Shown here: positions 18,861-27,955 of the stretch, piece after piece
Numbering within the stretch: position 1 is the first letter of the stretch
How the letters are laid out: each line of letters begins with the position of its first letter
Source of the DNA: Paracoccaceae bacterium
GTDB lineage: Bacteria; Pseudomonadota; Alphaproteobacteria; Rhodobacterales; Rhodobacteraceae
NCBI GenBank assembly: GCA_024742835.1
Contig: JANSXS010000009.1
Span: forward strand, 1 to 64,000
Direction: 5' to 3'
DNA length: 64,000 nucleotides
Notes under the pieces: model-generated
Databases searched by the model: none
What the model was told of the DNA's origin: nothing
Seen by the model: only the letters and a program-made list of their open reading frames with translations
Translations under genes and position numbers: made by a program

Positions 18861-19817
18861 ATGGGAGACATCTTCAAGCTTGTCGGTAAGCGCCTTGGTC
18901 TGGGCCTACTGATCCTGCTTATCATTTCATTCATTATCTTCTTTATGGTCGAACTGCTGCCGGGCGACATCGCCCAAGCGGTGCTGGGCCAGGGCGCGAC
19001 CGAGGAAAACCTGAAGGCGCTGCGCACGAAGATGGGGCTGGACCAGCCCGCCATCGTTCGCTACCTCGCCTGGCTGGGCGACGCGGTGACCTTTGATTTC
19101 GGCAGCTCGATCGTGACCGACGAACGGGTGGTGAACATCATCGGTGAGCGATTTGCCAACACGCTTTTCCTTGCGGCCTATGCCGCCGTGATCGCCGTCC
19201 CCGTGTCGGTCATCCTTGGTGTGATCGTGGCGCTGTTGCGCAACTCGATCTTCGACAAGGTTGCCAACGTGGTCACGCTGTCTTTCATTTCTTCGCCCGA
19301 ATTCTTCCTTGGCTACATCCTCATCCTATTTTTCGCGGTCAAATGGGGCATGTTTCCCTCTATCGCGAGCCTAAGCGACACCATGACATTCGGAGAGCTT
19401 CTGAACCGGACCTTCCTGCCTGCGCTGACACTTGTTCTGGTGGTCATGGCCCATATGATGCGGATGACGCGGGCCGCGATCATCAATCTTCTGGCCTCCC
19501 CCTATATCGAGATGGCCCGGCTCAAGGGCACGCCGCCCTGGAAGGTGATCGTCAAGCACGCGCTGCCCAATGCGTGGGCGCCGATCATCAACGTGATCGC
19601 GCTGAACCTGGCCTATCTGATCACCGGCGTGGTGCTGGTCGAGGTGGTGTTTGTTTATCCCGGTATCGGACAGGCGCTGGTCGATGCGGTGTCCAAACGT
19701 GACTTCCCCGTGGTGCAGGCCTGTTGCCTCATCTTTGCCGCGACCTTCATTCTTCTTAATCTTGCAGCCGATGTTGGTGCGATCCTCACCAACCCGCGCC
19801 TGCGGCATCCGAAATAA
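18861..19817 (+). CDS. ABC transporter permease, DppB/OppB type
   Basis: A 318-residue inner-membrane permease with six predicted helices. It has the family's N-terminal VGKRLGLGLLILLIISFIIFFMVELLPGD helix pattern, TKMGLDQP, and the EAA loop EMARLKGTPPWKVIVKHALPNA (split about residues 220-240) that docks on the ATPase. AGGAGGG precedes the start. It pairs with the longer permease immediately downstream. Confidence 0.93.
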   Translation: MGDIFKLVGKRLGLGLLILLIISFIIFFMVELLPGDIAQAVLGQGATEENLKALRTKMGLDQPAIVRYLAWLGDAVTFDFGSSIVTDERVVNIIGERFANTLFLAAYAAVIAVPVSVILGVIVALLRNSIFDKVANVVTLSFISSPEFFLGYILILFFAVKWGMFPSIASLSDTMTFGELLNRTFLPALTLVLVVMAHMMRMTRAAIINLLASPYIEMARLKGTPPWKVIVKHALPNAWAPIINVIALNLAYLITGVVLVEVVFVYPGIGQALVDAVSKRDFPVVQACCLIFAATFILLNLAADVGAILTNPRLRHPK

Positions 19818-19828
19818 GGGGCGGTATC

Positions 19829-21067
19829 ATGAGCTTTTTCGTAATCGGATATTACGCCCTGCTGCTCGTCATTTCGTGTCTGGCAGCGTATTTCAATCAA
19901 AAGCGGGTGTTTGTCCTGGTCTTTGGCCTGACGCTTGTCTCTTTCGTGCTCGGCGTCGTGGGGGGCACACCGGCGCTGCGTGCGGTCACGATCTGCGTGG
20001 GATTGCTGTTGTTCGCGGGCATGGTGTCCTATGCGTTCCGCGAGTTCCTGATCCAGCTTGTGTCCGATGACATGGCCAAGGAATTGCGCACGGCACCGTT
20101 GACGGCGGCCTTTGGGATGTTCGTCATTTTCGTCTATGCGGTTCTGGGGATCTTTGCGCCCTGGATCGCCCCCTATGGCGAGGCAGAGGTAATCGCATCG
20201 GCCTTTGCCCCGGCGGATGAAAACCTGCTTCTTGGCGCGGATCAGCTTGGCCGCGACATGTTCAGCCGCATCGTCTTTGGTGCGCGCAATACCGTGGCGC
20301 TGGCGCTTGTGGGCACCGTGCTGGCCTTTATCCTGGGGGCTATGGCGGGGCTACTGGCCGCGACCAAGGGCGGTGTTTTCGACGGCATCATGGGACGCAT
20401 GGCGGATGTGATCATGTCGATCCCGTCGCTGATCTTTGCGCTGTTGATGCTGTCGATCTTTGGCGGGTCGCTTGCGGCACCCTCGACCAGTTTCTGGCTT
20501 TTGGTCGGGTTCTTCTGTGTTGTCGGATTCCTTTTCCTGATGGCGGCAGCCGAAGGGGCGCTTGGCTGGGTACTGGGGATCGCGATTGTCGTCGGCGTGG
20601 CCGTTGGCATGGGCACGTTCGGCACAACCATCTTCAACGCCTCCGAGGTTATCCTGATCCTTGTGGTCGCGATCATCTATTCGCCACGCGTGTATCGCCT
20701 GACACGGGCCGTCGCCGGCAACGTGGTGGTGATGGATTACATCGAGGCGGCAAAGCTGCGCGGTGAAGGCAACTGGTACCTTATCCGGCGCGAGATCCTG
20801 CCGAACTCCACCGCACCGCTGATCGCGGAATTCGGTCTGGAATTCTGCTTTGTGTTCCTGCTTATCGCCGGGCTCAGCTTTCTTGGCCTTGGCATCCAGC
20901 CGCCTACGGCGGACTGGGGGTCGATGGTGCGGGAAAACGCGACGCTTATCTCATTTGGTGACATCACCCCGCTGATCCCTGCGGCGGCGATTGCGCTGTT
21001 GACCGTGGCGGTCAATTTCGTTGTCGACTGGATGCTGCACCGGTCCTCGGGTCTGAAGGAGCAATGA
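19829..21067 (+). CDS. ABC transporter permease, DppC/OppC type, unusually long
   Basis: A 412-residue permease; the family is usually about 280-310. The normal core is present: a cytosolic LLGADQLGRDMFSRIVFGARN segment (residues 134-153), and the EAA loop EAAKLRGEGNWYLIRREILPN around 306-326. Two additions stand out: an N-terminal block of about 88 residues with two or three extra hydrophobic helices, and a hydrophobic insertion at about 214-272 between the normal third and fourth helices. The insertion would add one or two membrane passes. It starts 12 bases after the DppB-type gene and ends 2 bases before the ATPase. Confidence 0.9.
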   Translation: MSFFVIGYYALLLVISCLAAYFNQKRVFVLVFGLTLVSFVLGVVGGTPALRAVTICVGLLLFAGMVSYAFREFLIQLVSDDMAKELRTAPLTAAFGMFVIFVYAVLGIFAPWIAPYGEAEVIASAFAPADENLLLGADQLGRDMFSRIVFGARNTVALALVGTVLAFILGAMAGLLAATKGGVFDGIMGRMADVIMSIPSLIFALLMLSIFGGSLAAPSTSFWLLVGFFCVVGFLFLMAAAEGALGWVLGIAIVVGVAVGMGTFGTTIFNASEVILILVVAIIYSPRVYRLTRAVAGNVVVMDYIEAAKLRGEGNWYLIRREILPNSTAPLIAEFGLEFCFVFLLIAGLSFLGLGIQPPTADWGSMVRENATLISFGDITPLIPAAAIALLTVAVNFVVDWMLHRSSGLKEQ

Positions 21068-21068
21068 C

Positions 21069-22763
21069 ATGAAGTTCAAGAAAAACGACGTCCTTCTGAA
21101 AATCCGCGATCTCAAGATCCAGGGCTATTCCGACGAAACCTGGGTCGACATCATCAAGGGTGTCGACCTGACGCTCCACCGGGGCGAGGTGATGGGGCTG
21201 ATCGGGGAATCCGGCGCGGGCAAATCCACGATTGGCGCGGCGGCCATGGGCTATGCCCGCGACGGGACACGCATCTCGGATGGTACGATCGAGTTTGACG
21301 GCATGGAACTGACCACCGCATCGGAAGGCGACAGGCGGGCGTTGCGCGGGTCGCGCATCGCTTATGTGGCGCAATCGGCGGCGGCGTCGTTCAACCCGGC
21401 GCACAAGCTTATTGACCAGCACACCGAAGCGCCGGTGCAGTATCGCATCAAGAAGCGGCTGGAGGCGCAGGAAGACGCGATCGAGCTGTATGAGCGTCTG
21501 CGCCTGCCCAACCCCGCCGAGATCGGCTTTCGCTATCCGCACCAGGTGTCGGGCGGGCAGCTTCAGCGTGCGATGACGGCGATGGCCATGTCCTGTCGGC
21601 CCGACCTGATCATCTTTGACGAGCCGACGACCGCGCTTGACGTGACCACCCAGATCGAGGTGCTGGCCGCGATCCGCGACATCGTGGATCAATTCAACAC
21701 CGCGGCGATCTATATCACCCACGATTTGGCGGTGGTGGCGCAGATGGCCGACACGATCAAGGTTTTGCTCAAGGGGGAAGAGGTCGAAGAGGCCCCAACC
21801 GATCAGATGCTGGAAAACCCCAAAGAGGATTATACCAAAAGTCTGTGGGCCGTGCGTAGCTTTACCGTACCCCAGAAAGAGCGCCCCAAGGACGGCGTGC
21901 CGCTTATCTCGGTCAAGAATGTCGATGCGTCCTATTCCGCCGGGCCGAAAATCCTTAACGATGTGTCCTTTGACATCTACGAGGGCATGACCGTGGCCGT
22001 GGTCGGGGAATCCGGATCGGGAAAATCGACCACGGCGCGGGTGATCACGGGCCTTTTGCCCCCAAGCAAGGGCGACGTTCTGTTCAAGGGAGAGCCGTAC
22101 CCGCCCAGCTACAAGGATCGCAGCAAGGATCAGTTGCGCCAGTGCCAGATGATCTACCAAATGGCTGATACGGCGCTGAATCCCAAGGTCCAGATCTCGG
22201 AAATCATTGGACGACCGGCACAATTCTATTCCGGCCTCAGCGGGACCGCGCTGAAAAACCGGGTGGACGAGCTGCTGGACCTGATCGAGCTGGAACCGGC
22301 GAAATACTACAACCGCTATCCACCCGAACTGTCGGGCGGTCAGAAACAGCGTATCGGCATCGCCCGCGCTCTGGCCGCCGAGCCAAGTTTCATCATCTGC
22401 GACGAGGTGACATCGGCGCTGGATCAGTTGGTGGCGGAGGGTATCCTGCGCCTGCTGGATCGTTTGCAGCGGGAACTGAACCTTGCCTATATGTTCATCA
22501 CCCATGATCTGGCCACGGTGCGCGCGATCTCGGACGAGGTCGTGGTGATGCAGCACGGCAAGGTCGTGGAGCAGGGACCGAAGGACAAGATGTTCACGCC
22601 GCCGCACCACCCATATACGGATCTGTTGCTGAGTTCGGTGCCCGAGATGGACCCGAATTGGCTGACCACGCTGCTGGAAGAGCGCGGTGTCGACAATGTC
22701 GGGGACGCGGCCATGGCCAAGATCGACCCCAATGACAAGAAGGTCGAGGGCAGCAAGGTGTGA
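21069..22763 (+). CDS. Double ABC ATPase of a peptide-type importer (DppD-DppF fusion)
   Basis: A 564-residue protein with two full ATPase domains. Domain 1: Walker A GESGAGKST (residues 46-54), signature VSGGQLQRAM, Walker B LIIFDEPTTALD. Domain 2: Walker A GESGSGKST near residue 317-325, signature LSGGQKQRIG, Walker B FIICDEVTSALD. It energises import by the two permeases. Fused ATPases of this kind are common in family 5 importers. The start lies 2 bases after the permease stop. A terminator follows. Confidence 0.95.
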   Translation: MKFKKNDVLLKIRDLKIQGYSDETWVDIIKGVDLTLHRGEVMGLIGESGAGKSTIGAAAMGYARDGTRISDGTIEFDGMELTTASEGDRRALRGSRIAYVAQSAAASFNPAHKLIDQHTEAPVQYRIKKRLEAQEDAIELYERLRLPNPAEIGFRYPHQVSGGQLQRAMTAMAMSCRPDLIIFDEPTTALDVTTQIEVLAAIRDIVDQFNTAAIYITHDLAVVAQMADTIKVLLKGEEVEEAPTDQMLENPKEDYTKSLWAVRSFTVPQKERPKDGVPLISVKNVDASYSAGPKILNDVSFDIYEGMTVAVVGESGSGKSTTARVITGLLPPSKGDVLFKGEPYPPSYKDRSKDQLRQCQMIYQMADTALNPKVQISEIIGRPAQFYSGLSGTALKNRVDELLDLIELEPAKYYNRYPPELSGGQKQRIGIARALAAEPSFIICDEVTSALDQLVAEGILRLLDRLQRELNLAYMFITHDLATVRAISDEVVVMQHGKVVEQGPKDKMFTPPHHPYTDLLLSSVPEMDPNWLTTLLEERGVDNVGDAAMAKIDPNDKKVEGSKV

Positions 22764-22782
22764 TCGCGATGGGCTGAAACAG

Positions 22783-22817
22783 GAAACGGCGGCCTATCCG
22801 GGCCACCGTTTCTTTTT
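22783..22817 (+). terminator. Terminator after the ABC importer operon
   Basis: GAAACGG-C-GGCC (22783-22794) pairs with GGCC-A-CCGTTTC (22801-22812), with one mismatch and the loop TATCCG, followed by TTTTT. It lies 20 bases after the ATPase stop and faces the small minus-strand gene that ends at 22839, so it may act in both directions. Confidence 0.75.
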
Positions 22818-22838
22818 GGTGCTGGCATTGGCTGACGG

Positions 22839-22961
22839 TCAGCCGGTGATGGCCATGCCGGACAGGATCATTGCCGCAACGATTGTGCCATAGACGATCA
22901 CCACGGATTGCCAGGTTGCGCTGTGCATACGCAGTTCCTTGATGAGCTGATCGCGGGTCAT
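22839..22961 (-). CDS. 40-residue membrane microprotein, copy 1
   Basis: A 40-residue frame starting MTRDQLIKELRMHSATWQSV, with the remaining 20 residues forming one hydrophobic helix ending SGMAITG. A GAGGGC ribosome binding site lies upstream on the minus strand. It is 26/40 identical to the neighbouring copy at 23034-23156, with the same length and no gaps, which argues strongly that both are translated. The likely topology is a short cytosolic amphipathic N-terminus and one membrane helix. I do not recognise the family. Function unknown. Confidence 0.75.
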   Translation of the reverse strand: MTRDQLIKELRMHSATWQSVVIVYGTIVAAMILSGMAITG

Positions 22962-23033
22962 TGAAAGCCCTCATGAATTACAGGGTGGCGGATACTGGCA
23001 AAGGGTGGTTGAGGACGGGGGCAGGCCCGGCTT

Positions 23034-23156
23034 TCAGGCGATGATGGACATCGCGGAAAAAACAAGCGTTGCCACAATGGCACCGTAGACAACCGCTACG
23101 GACTGCCAGGTGGCACTATGCATGCGAAGTTCGCGGTTCAGTTCGTCGCGGGTCAT
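23034..23156 (-). CDS. 40-residue membrane microprotein, copy 2
   Basis: A 40-residue protein, MTRDELNRELRMHSATWQSV followed by a single hydrophobic helix (AVVYGAIVATLVFSAMSIIA). The start at 23156 follows a near-perfect AGGAGG five bases upstream; a longer frame reaching 23219 has no such site and the extension is absent from the paralogue. The shared LRMHSATWQSV block, just before the membrane, is fully conserved between the copies and is probably functional. The two genes are in tandem, 72 bases apart, downstream of nothing obvious on that strand. Function unknown. Confidence 0.8.
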   Translation of the reverse strand: MTRDELNRELRMHSATWQSVAVVYGAIVATLVFSAMSIIA

Positions 23157-23341
23157 GTTGGCCTCCTGGTATCTCTGATGCTTGCGATTGTGGGCGCTGT
23201 CGGCGTCCACATTCGGCACATATACAAAAATCCGGGTTCCGCAATTCTTTTTCGATTAAAAATTCATGCATTTTCGTCATGCCGGATCAGCTATCCGTGC
23301 ATAGTTCAAGGCGTGTCGAAAAAGGATCGTGAAAGCAAATA

Positions 23342-23363
23342 CTTGCGGGCTTTCGCCCGCAAG
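23342..23363 (-). terminator. Terminator downstream of carB
   Basis: CTTGCGGGC (23342-23350) and GCCCGCAAG (23355-23363) form a perfect 9-bp stem with a 4-base loop, 12 bases beyond the carB stop on the minus strand. The sequence after it on that strand (TATTTGCTTTC) is moderately T-rich. Confidence 0.65.
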
Positions 23364-23375
23364 GCACATGGGGCC

Positions 23376-26300
23376 TTAGACGTTGCCCTGTAGCGGCATG
23401 ACCACAAGCTCACCCTCCTGGCGGGCCTTCATCGCCAAGGCGGCGGCGTGGGCACCCGCTGCGGTGGTGAAGTAGGGGATCTTGTCATAAAGCGCGACCG
23501 AACGGATTTCGCGGCTGTCCTCGACGGCCTGCGCACCCTCGGTGGTGTTCATAACGATAGAGATTTGACCGTCTTTCAGCATGTCCACCACATCGGGGCG
23601 ACCCTCGTAGACCTTGTTCACGACCTCGCAGGCGATGCCGTGCTCATCCAGAAAACCCGCCGTGCCGCGCGTCGCGACAAGATCGAACCCCAGATCGACA
23701 AGCGTCTGCGCTGTTTCTACAAGCTGCGCGGTCTTGTCGTCATCCTTGATGGAAAAGAAGACCTTGCCGCTATCCGGGAAAAGTGTGCCCGCCCCCATCT
23801 GCGCCTTGAGAAAGGCCCGCGGGAAGGACACGTCCCAGCCCATCACCTCGCCGGTAGAGCGCATTTCGGGGCCAAGGATCGTATCCACACCGGGGAAGCG
23901 CGCAAAGGGCATGACCGCCTCCTTGACCGAAAACCACGGCATCGCCGGATCTGCAAGTGTCAGTTGATCCGCGCTTGGCAGGGAGCCGGGCAGCGCGTTT
24001 TCGGGGTAGGGGCCGCGATGCGGGAAAGCGTCCATCATCTCGCCCGCCATCAGACGCGCGGCAATGGAGGCAATGGCGCTGTCGGTGGCCTTGGCAACGA
24101 AGGGCACGGTGCGCGACGCGCGGGGATTGACCTCGATCAGGAAGATATCCTCGCCCTGAACCGCGAACTGCACGTTCATCAGGCCGCGCACGTTCAGCGC
24201 CAGCGCCAGCGCCTTGGTCTGCGCCTCGATCTCGTCGATGATATGGCGGGGCAGGGAATAGGGCGGCAGCGAACAGGCGCTGTCGCCGGAATGCACCCCG
24301 GCCTCTTCGATGTGTTGCAGGATGCCCGCGACATGTACATTGGTGCCGTCGCAAAGCGCATCCACATCGCATTCTATCGCACCCGCAAGATAGCCATCCA
24401 GCAAAACGGGGCTGTCGCCCGACACCACGACGGCCTCCTTGATGTAGCGTTCCAGATGCGCCATGTCGCGCACGATCTCCATCGCGCGCCCGCCCAGAAC
24501 GTAGGAGGGGCGGATCACCAGCGGAAAACCGATGGAGTCGGCAATGGCAAGCGCCTGTGCGTCGGTGCTGGCGATCCCGTTCTGGGGCTGCTTCAGGCCA
24601 AGCTGATTGACCAGCGCCTGAAACCGTTCGCGATCCTCGGCAAGGTCGATGGCGTCGGGCGACGTGCCCAGGATCGGGATGCCCTCTGCCTCCAGCGCGC
24701 GGGCCAGCTTTAGCGGGGTTTGCCCGCCGAATTGCACGATGACACCGTGCAGCGTGCCGTTCTCCAGCTCGACGCGCAGGATTTCCATGACATGCTCAAA
24801 GGTCAGCGGCTCGAAATACAGCCGATCCGAGGTGTCGTAATCGGTCGAAACCGTCTCGGGGTTGCAGTTGACCATGATCGTCTCGTAGCCCGCTTCTGTC
24901 AGTGCGTAACAGGCATGACAGCAGCAATAGTCGAACTCGATCCCCTGACCGATGCGGTTCGGGCCGCCGCCGAGGATCACGACCTTGTTGCGCTCGGACG
25001 GGCGCGCCTCGCATTCGACGTCGCCCATCATCGGGGCCTCGTAGGTGGAATACATGTAGGGCGTCTGTGCCTCGAATTCGGCCGCGCAGGTGTCGATCCG
25101 CTTGAACACCGCCGTGACGCCCTTGGCATGGCGGGCGCGGCGTACATCGGCTTCGGTAAAGCCGGTCAGCTTGGCAAGCCGGGCATCGGTGAAGCCCATC
25201 ATCTTGAGCCTGCGCAGGCCCTGTTCGTCCGTCGGGAGACCTTCCTGCCTCACGTGCTGTTCGGCCTCCACGATCTCGCGGATGCGGGCCAGGAACCATG
25301 GATCGTATTTGGTGGCCAGAAAGATCTCGTCATCGCTCAGACCCTCGCGCATGGCCTGCGCGATGGTGCGGATGCGATCCGGTGTCTGCTTGCTCAGCGC
25401 CTTGACGATGGCGGCCCGGTCCGGGCTGCCCTCGATGTCGATCTCGTCGAAACCGGTCAGGCCGGTTTCCATGCTCGCCAGGGCCTTTTGCAGCGATTCG
25501 TGGATCGTACGGCCGATTGCCATCGCCTCGCCCACGGATTTCATAGCCGTGGTCAGATGCGGTTCGGAACCGGGAAACTTTTCAAAGGCAAAGCGCGGGA
25601 TCTTGGTGACCACGTAGTCGATCGTCGGCTCGAAGCTGGCGGGCGTGACCTTGGTGATATCGTTGTCCAGCTCGTCCAGAGTGTAGCCCACGGCCAGCTT
25701 GGCGGCGATCTTGGCGATGGGGAAACCCGTCGCCTTGGACGCCAGCGCCGAGGAGCGCGACACGCGCGGGTTCATCTCGATCACCACCATGCGCCCGTCA
25801 TCGGGGTTGATGGCCCATTGCACGTTCGAGCCGCCGGTTTCCACGCCGATCTCGCGCAGCACGGCGATAGAGCCGTTGCGCATGATCTGGTATTCCTTGT
25901 CGGTCAGCGTCAGCGCGGGCGCGACGGTGATGCTATCGCCGGTATGCACGCCCATGGGGTCGACGTTTTCGATGGCGCAGACGATGATGGCGTTGTCGGC
26001 ACGGTCGCGCACGACCTCCATCTCGAATTCCTTCCAGCCCAGAAGCGATTCGTCGATCAGGATCTGGCTGACCGGCGAGGCGTCGAGACCGGATTTGCAG
26101 TAATATTCATAATCCGCGCGGTTATAGGCCACCCCACCGCCGGTTCCGCCAAGCGTGAAGGCCGGGCGAATGATCGCGGGCAGGCCGACATAATCAATCG
26201 CGGCCATGCATTCTTCCATGTTGTTGGCGATGGTGGCCTTGGGGTTCTCGATCCCAAGACGGTCCATCGCCTCGCGGAACAATTTCCGGTCTTCGGCCAT

Positions 26301-26672
26301 TTCGATGGCTTCGCGGTTGGCACCGATCAGCTCGACGCCGAATTTCTCCAGCACGCCCATATCGGCCACGGCCAGTGCGGTGTTCAGCCCCGTCTGCCCG
26401 CCCATCGTCGGCAACAGCGCGTCGGGGCGTTCCTTTTCGATGATCCGGGCGACGACCTCGGGGGTGATCGGCTCGATATAGGTGGCATCGGCCAGCCCCG
26501 GATCGGTCATGATCGTGGCAGGGTTTGAGTTCACGAGGATGACGCGGTACCCTTCCTCGCGCAGGGCCTTGCAGGCCTGTGCGCCGGAATAGTCGAACTC
26601 GCAGGCTTGCCCGATGATTATGGGGCCTGCTCCGATGATCATGATGGAGTGAATATCGGTTCTTTTCGGCAT
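23376..26672 (-). CDS. carB: Carbamoyl-phosphate synthase large subunit
   Basis: A 1098-residue CarB, making carbamoyl phosphate from bicarbonate, ATP and ammonia for arginine and pyrimidine synthesis. It begins [22 protein letters not shown]. The two homologous ATP-grasp halves are visible: FTLGGTGGG near residue 168-178 in the first, and the second beginning [21 protein letters not shown], with SYVLGGRAM. The C-terminal allosteric MGS-like domain contains [14 protein letters not shown]. It is slightly longer than the 1073-residue E. coli protein, as is common in alphaproteobacteria. carA is not adjacent; the upstream neighbour is divergent pabB. Confidence 0.97.
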   Translation of the reverse strand: MPKRTDIHSIMIIGAGPIIIGQACEFDYSGAQACKALREEGYRVILVNSNPATIMTDPGLADATYIEPITPEVVARIIEKERPDALLPTMGGQTGLNTALAVADMGVLEKFGVELIGANREAIEMAEDRKLFREAMDRLGIENPKATIANNMEECMAAIDYVGLPAIIRPAFTLGGTGGGVAYNRADYEYYCKSGLDASPVSQILIDESLLGWKEFEMEVVRDRADNAIIVCAIENVDPMGVHTGDSITVAPALTLTDKEYQIMRNGSIAVLREIGVETGGSNVQWAINPDDGRMVVIEMNPRVSRSSALASKATGFPIAKIAAKLAVGYTLDELDNDITKVTPASFEPTIDYVVTKIPRFAFEKFPGSEPHLTTAMKSVGEAMAIGRTIHESLQKALASMETGLTGFDEIDIEGSPDRAAIVKALSKQTPDRIRTIAQAMREGLSDDEIFLATKYDPWFLARIREIVEAEQHVRQEGLPTDEQGLRRLKMMGFTDARLAKLTGFTEADVRRARHAKGVTAVFKRIDTCAAEFEAQTPYMYSTYEAPMMGDVECEARPSERNKVVILGGGPNRIGQGIEFDYCCCHACYALTEAGYETIMVNCNPETVSTDYDTSDRLYFEPLTFEHVMEILRVELENGTLHGVIVQFGGQTPLKLARALEAEGIPILGTSPDAIDLAEDRERFQALVNQLGLKQPQNGIASTDAQALAIADSIGFPLVIRPSYVLGGRAMEIVRDMAHLERYIKEAVVVSGDSPVLLDGYLAGAIECDVDALCDGTNVHVAGILQHIEEAGVHSGDSACSLPPYSLPRHIIDEIEAQTKALALALNVRGLMNVQFAVQGEDIFLIEVNPRASRTVPFVAKATDSAIASIAARLMAGEMMDAFPHRGPYPENALPGSLPSADQLTLADPAMPWFSVKEAVMPFARFPGVDTILGPEMRSTGEVMGWDVSFPRAFLKAQMGAGTLFPDSGKVFFSIKDDDKTAQLVETAQTLVDLGFDLVATRGTAGFLDEHGIACEVVNKVYEGRPDVVDMLKDGQISIVMNTTEGAQAVEDSREIRSVALYDKIPYFTTAAGAHAAALAMKARQEGELVVMPLQGNV

Positions 26673-26704
26673 GTCGTTCCCCGGGGCAGCGCAAATTGTT
26701 GGCG

Positions 26705-26732
26705 GTTATATCCATCGCGTAGCCAACTACAA
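26705..26732 (-). promoter_or_regulatory. Candidate promoter for carB
   Basis: Read on the minus strand, TTGTAG (26732-26727) and TATAAC (26710-26705) are separated by 16 bases. The implied transcript would begin about 26 bases before the carB ATG. The -10 is good and the -35 partial. Consensus inspection only. Confidence 0.45.
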
Positions 26733-26827
26733 GGGGCATCGGAAAAAGCCCGTGATGCGGCGCATTTGCGGGTGGCAACTGCGTTGGGTCACTTTAAATA
26801 GCGGTCGAACAGGAAAGGACGCGCGGT

Positions 26828-27952
26828 TTGGAGATTCGGTTCGATCATGGCCCTGACGGCGTTGCGGCGGCGTTCGAGGCCCCCACCCGGCTGATCACCG
26901 CTTTCGATGCGGAAGAAGTGCCGCGCGCGCTTGATGCGCTGGACGCCGCGCGCGAGGGCGGCGCGTGGCTGGCGGGCTTTGCCAGCTACGAGCTTGGCTA
27001 TGCGCTGGAACCAAGGCTGGCACCGTTGATGCCAAGACGCCGCCGTGTGCCGCTTTTGCAATTCGGTGTGTACGGGGCGCCGGGCCGCGTGCCGCCCTTG
27101 CCGCAGTCATCCGCCGTGCTGGCAGAGTTTACCGCCGCATGGGACGAGGCCCGCTATGTCGAGGCTTTCCAAGCCGTGCACGACCATATCGGCGCGGGTG
27201 ATATCTATCAGGCCAATCTGACCTTTCCCGCGCGCATGACCACTACCGCCCGGCCCGAGGCGCTTTACGCGGCGCTGGCCCGCTTGCAGCCGGTGCGATT
27301 TGGCGCTTTCGTGCGGGCGCAGGGCTTGCCCGCGATCCTGTCACGCTCGCCAGAGCTGTTTTTCAGCACTGACGGGGCCGGGGGCATTGAAACCCGGCCG
27401 ATGAAGGGCACGCAACCGCGCAGCGATGACCCGGCAGAGGATGCCCGCCGCCGCGATTTCCTGCGGACCGATGAAAAGAACCGGGCGGAAAACCTGATGA
27501 TCGTGGATCTTCTGCGCAACGATATCAGCCGCATCTGCGAACCGGGCAGCGTGAAGGTGCCCGACCTGTTCCGGGTCGAGACCTACACGACGCTGCACCA
27601 GATGATTTCGCGCATCACGGGGCGCGTGGTACCGGGCACGCAATTGTCGGATATCTTTCGCGCGCTTTTCCCTTGTGGCTCGATCACCGGCGCGCCCAAG
27701 CTGCGCGCGATGCAGATCATCGCCGGGCAGGAGGCGGGCGCGCGCGATATCTATTGCGGCACCATCGGGTGGGCGGCACCCGACGGGCGGTCGGAATTCA
27801 ACGTGGCCATCCGCACGCTGCTGGCGGATCGGGGGGAAATCACGCTCAACATGGGGGGCGGCGTGGTTTATGACAGCACCGGTCCGTCGGAATACGAAGA
27901 GGCGCTTTGGAAAGCCCGCTTTGCCCGTCAGCTTGTGCCGGTCTTCGTCTGA
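26828..27952 (+). CDS. pabB: Aminodeoxychorismate synthase component I
   Basis: A 374-residue chorismate-utilising enzyme. With a PabA-type glutamine amidotransferase it converts chorismate to 4-amino-4-deoxychorismate for folate synthesis. Family motifs: GDIYQANLTF near residue 125, RPMKGTQPR near 193, AENLMIVDLLRND, FPCGSITGAPK and the GGGVVYDSTGPSEYEE end. The start appears to be TTG (26828), preceded by AGGAAAGGA; no ATG gives a full N-terminus. Anthranilate synthase TrpE is related but longer. It is divergent from carB and its stop is only 3 bases from the convergent cfa stop. Confidence 0.9.
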   Translation: MEIRFDHGPDGVAAAFEAPTRLITAFDAEEVPRALDALDAAREGGAWLAGFASYELGYALEPRLAPLMPRRRRVPLLQFGVYGAPGRVPPLPQSSAVLAEFTAAWDEARYVEAFQAVHDHIGAGDIYQANLTFPARMTTTARPEALYAALARLQPVRFGAFVRAQGLPAILSRSPELFFSTDGAGGIETRPMKGTQPRSDDPAEDARRRDFLRTDEKNRAENLMIVDLLRNDISRICEPGSVKVPDLFRVETYTTLHQMISRITGRVVPGTQLSDIFRALFPCGSITGAPKLRAMQIIAGQEAGARDIYCGTIGWAAPDGRSEFNVAIRTLLADRGEITLNMGGGVVYDSTGPSEYEEALWKARFARQLVPVFV

Positions 27953-27955
27953 TCG

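Noticed and set aside
24720-26528. 602-codon plus-strand open frame opposite carB
   Set aside because: Histidine- and arginine-rich shadow sequence with no known domain; carB on the other strand is unambiguous.
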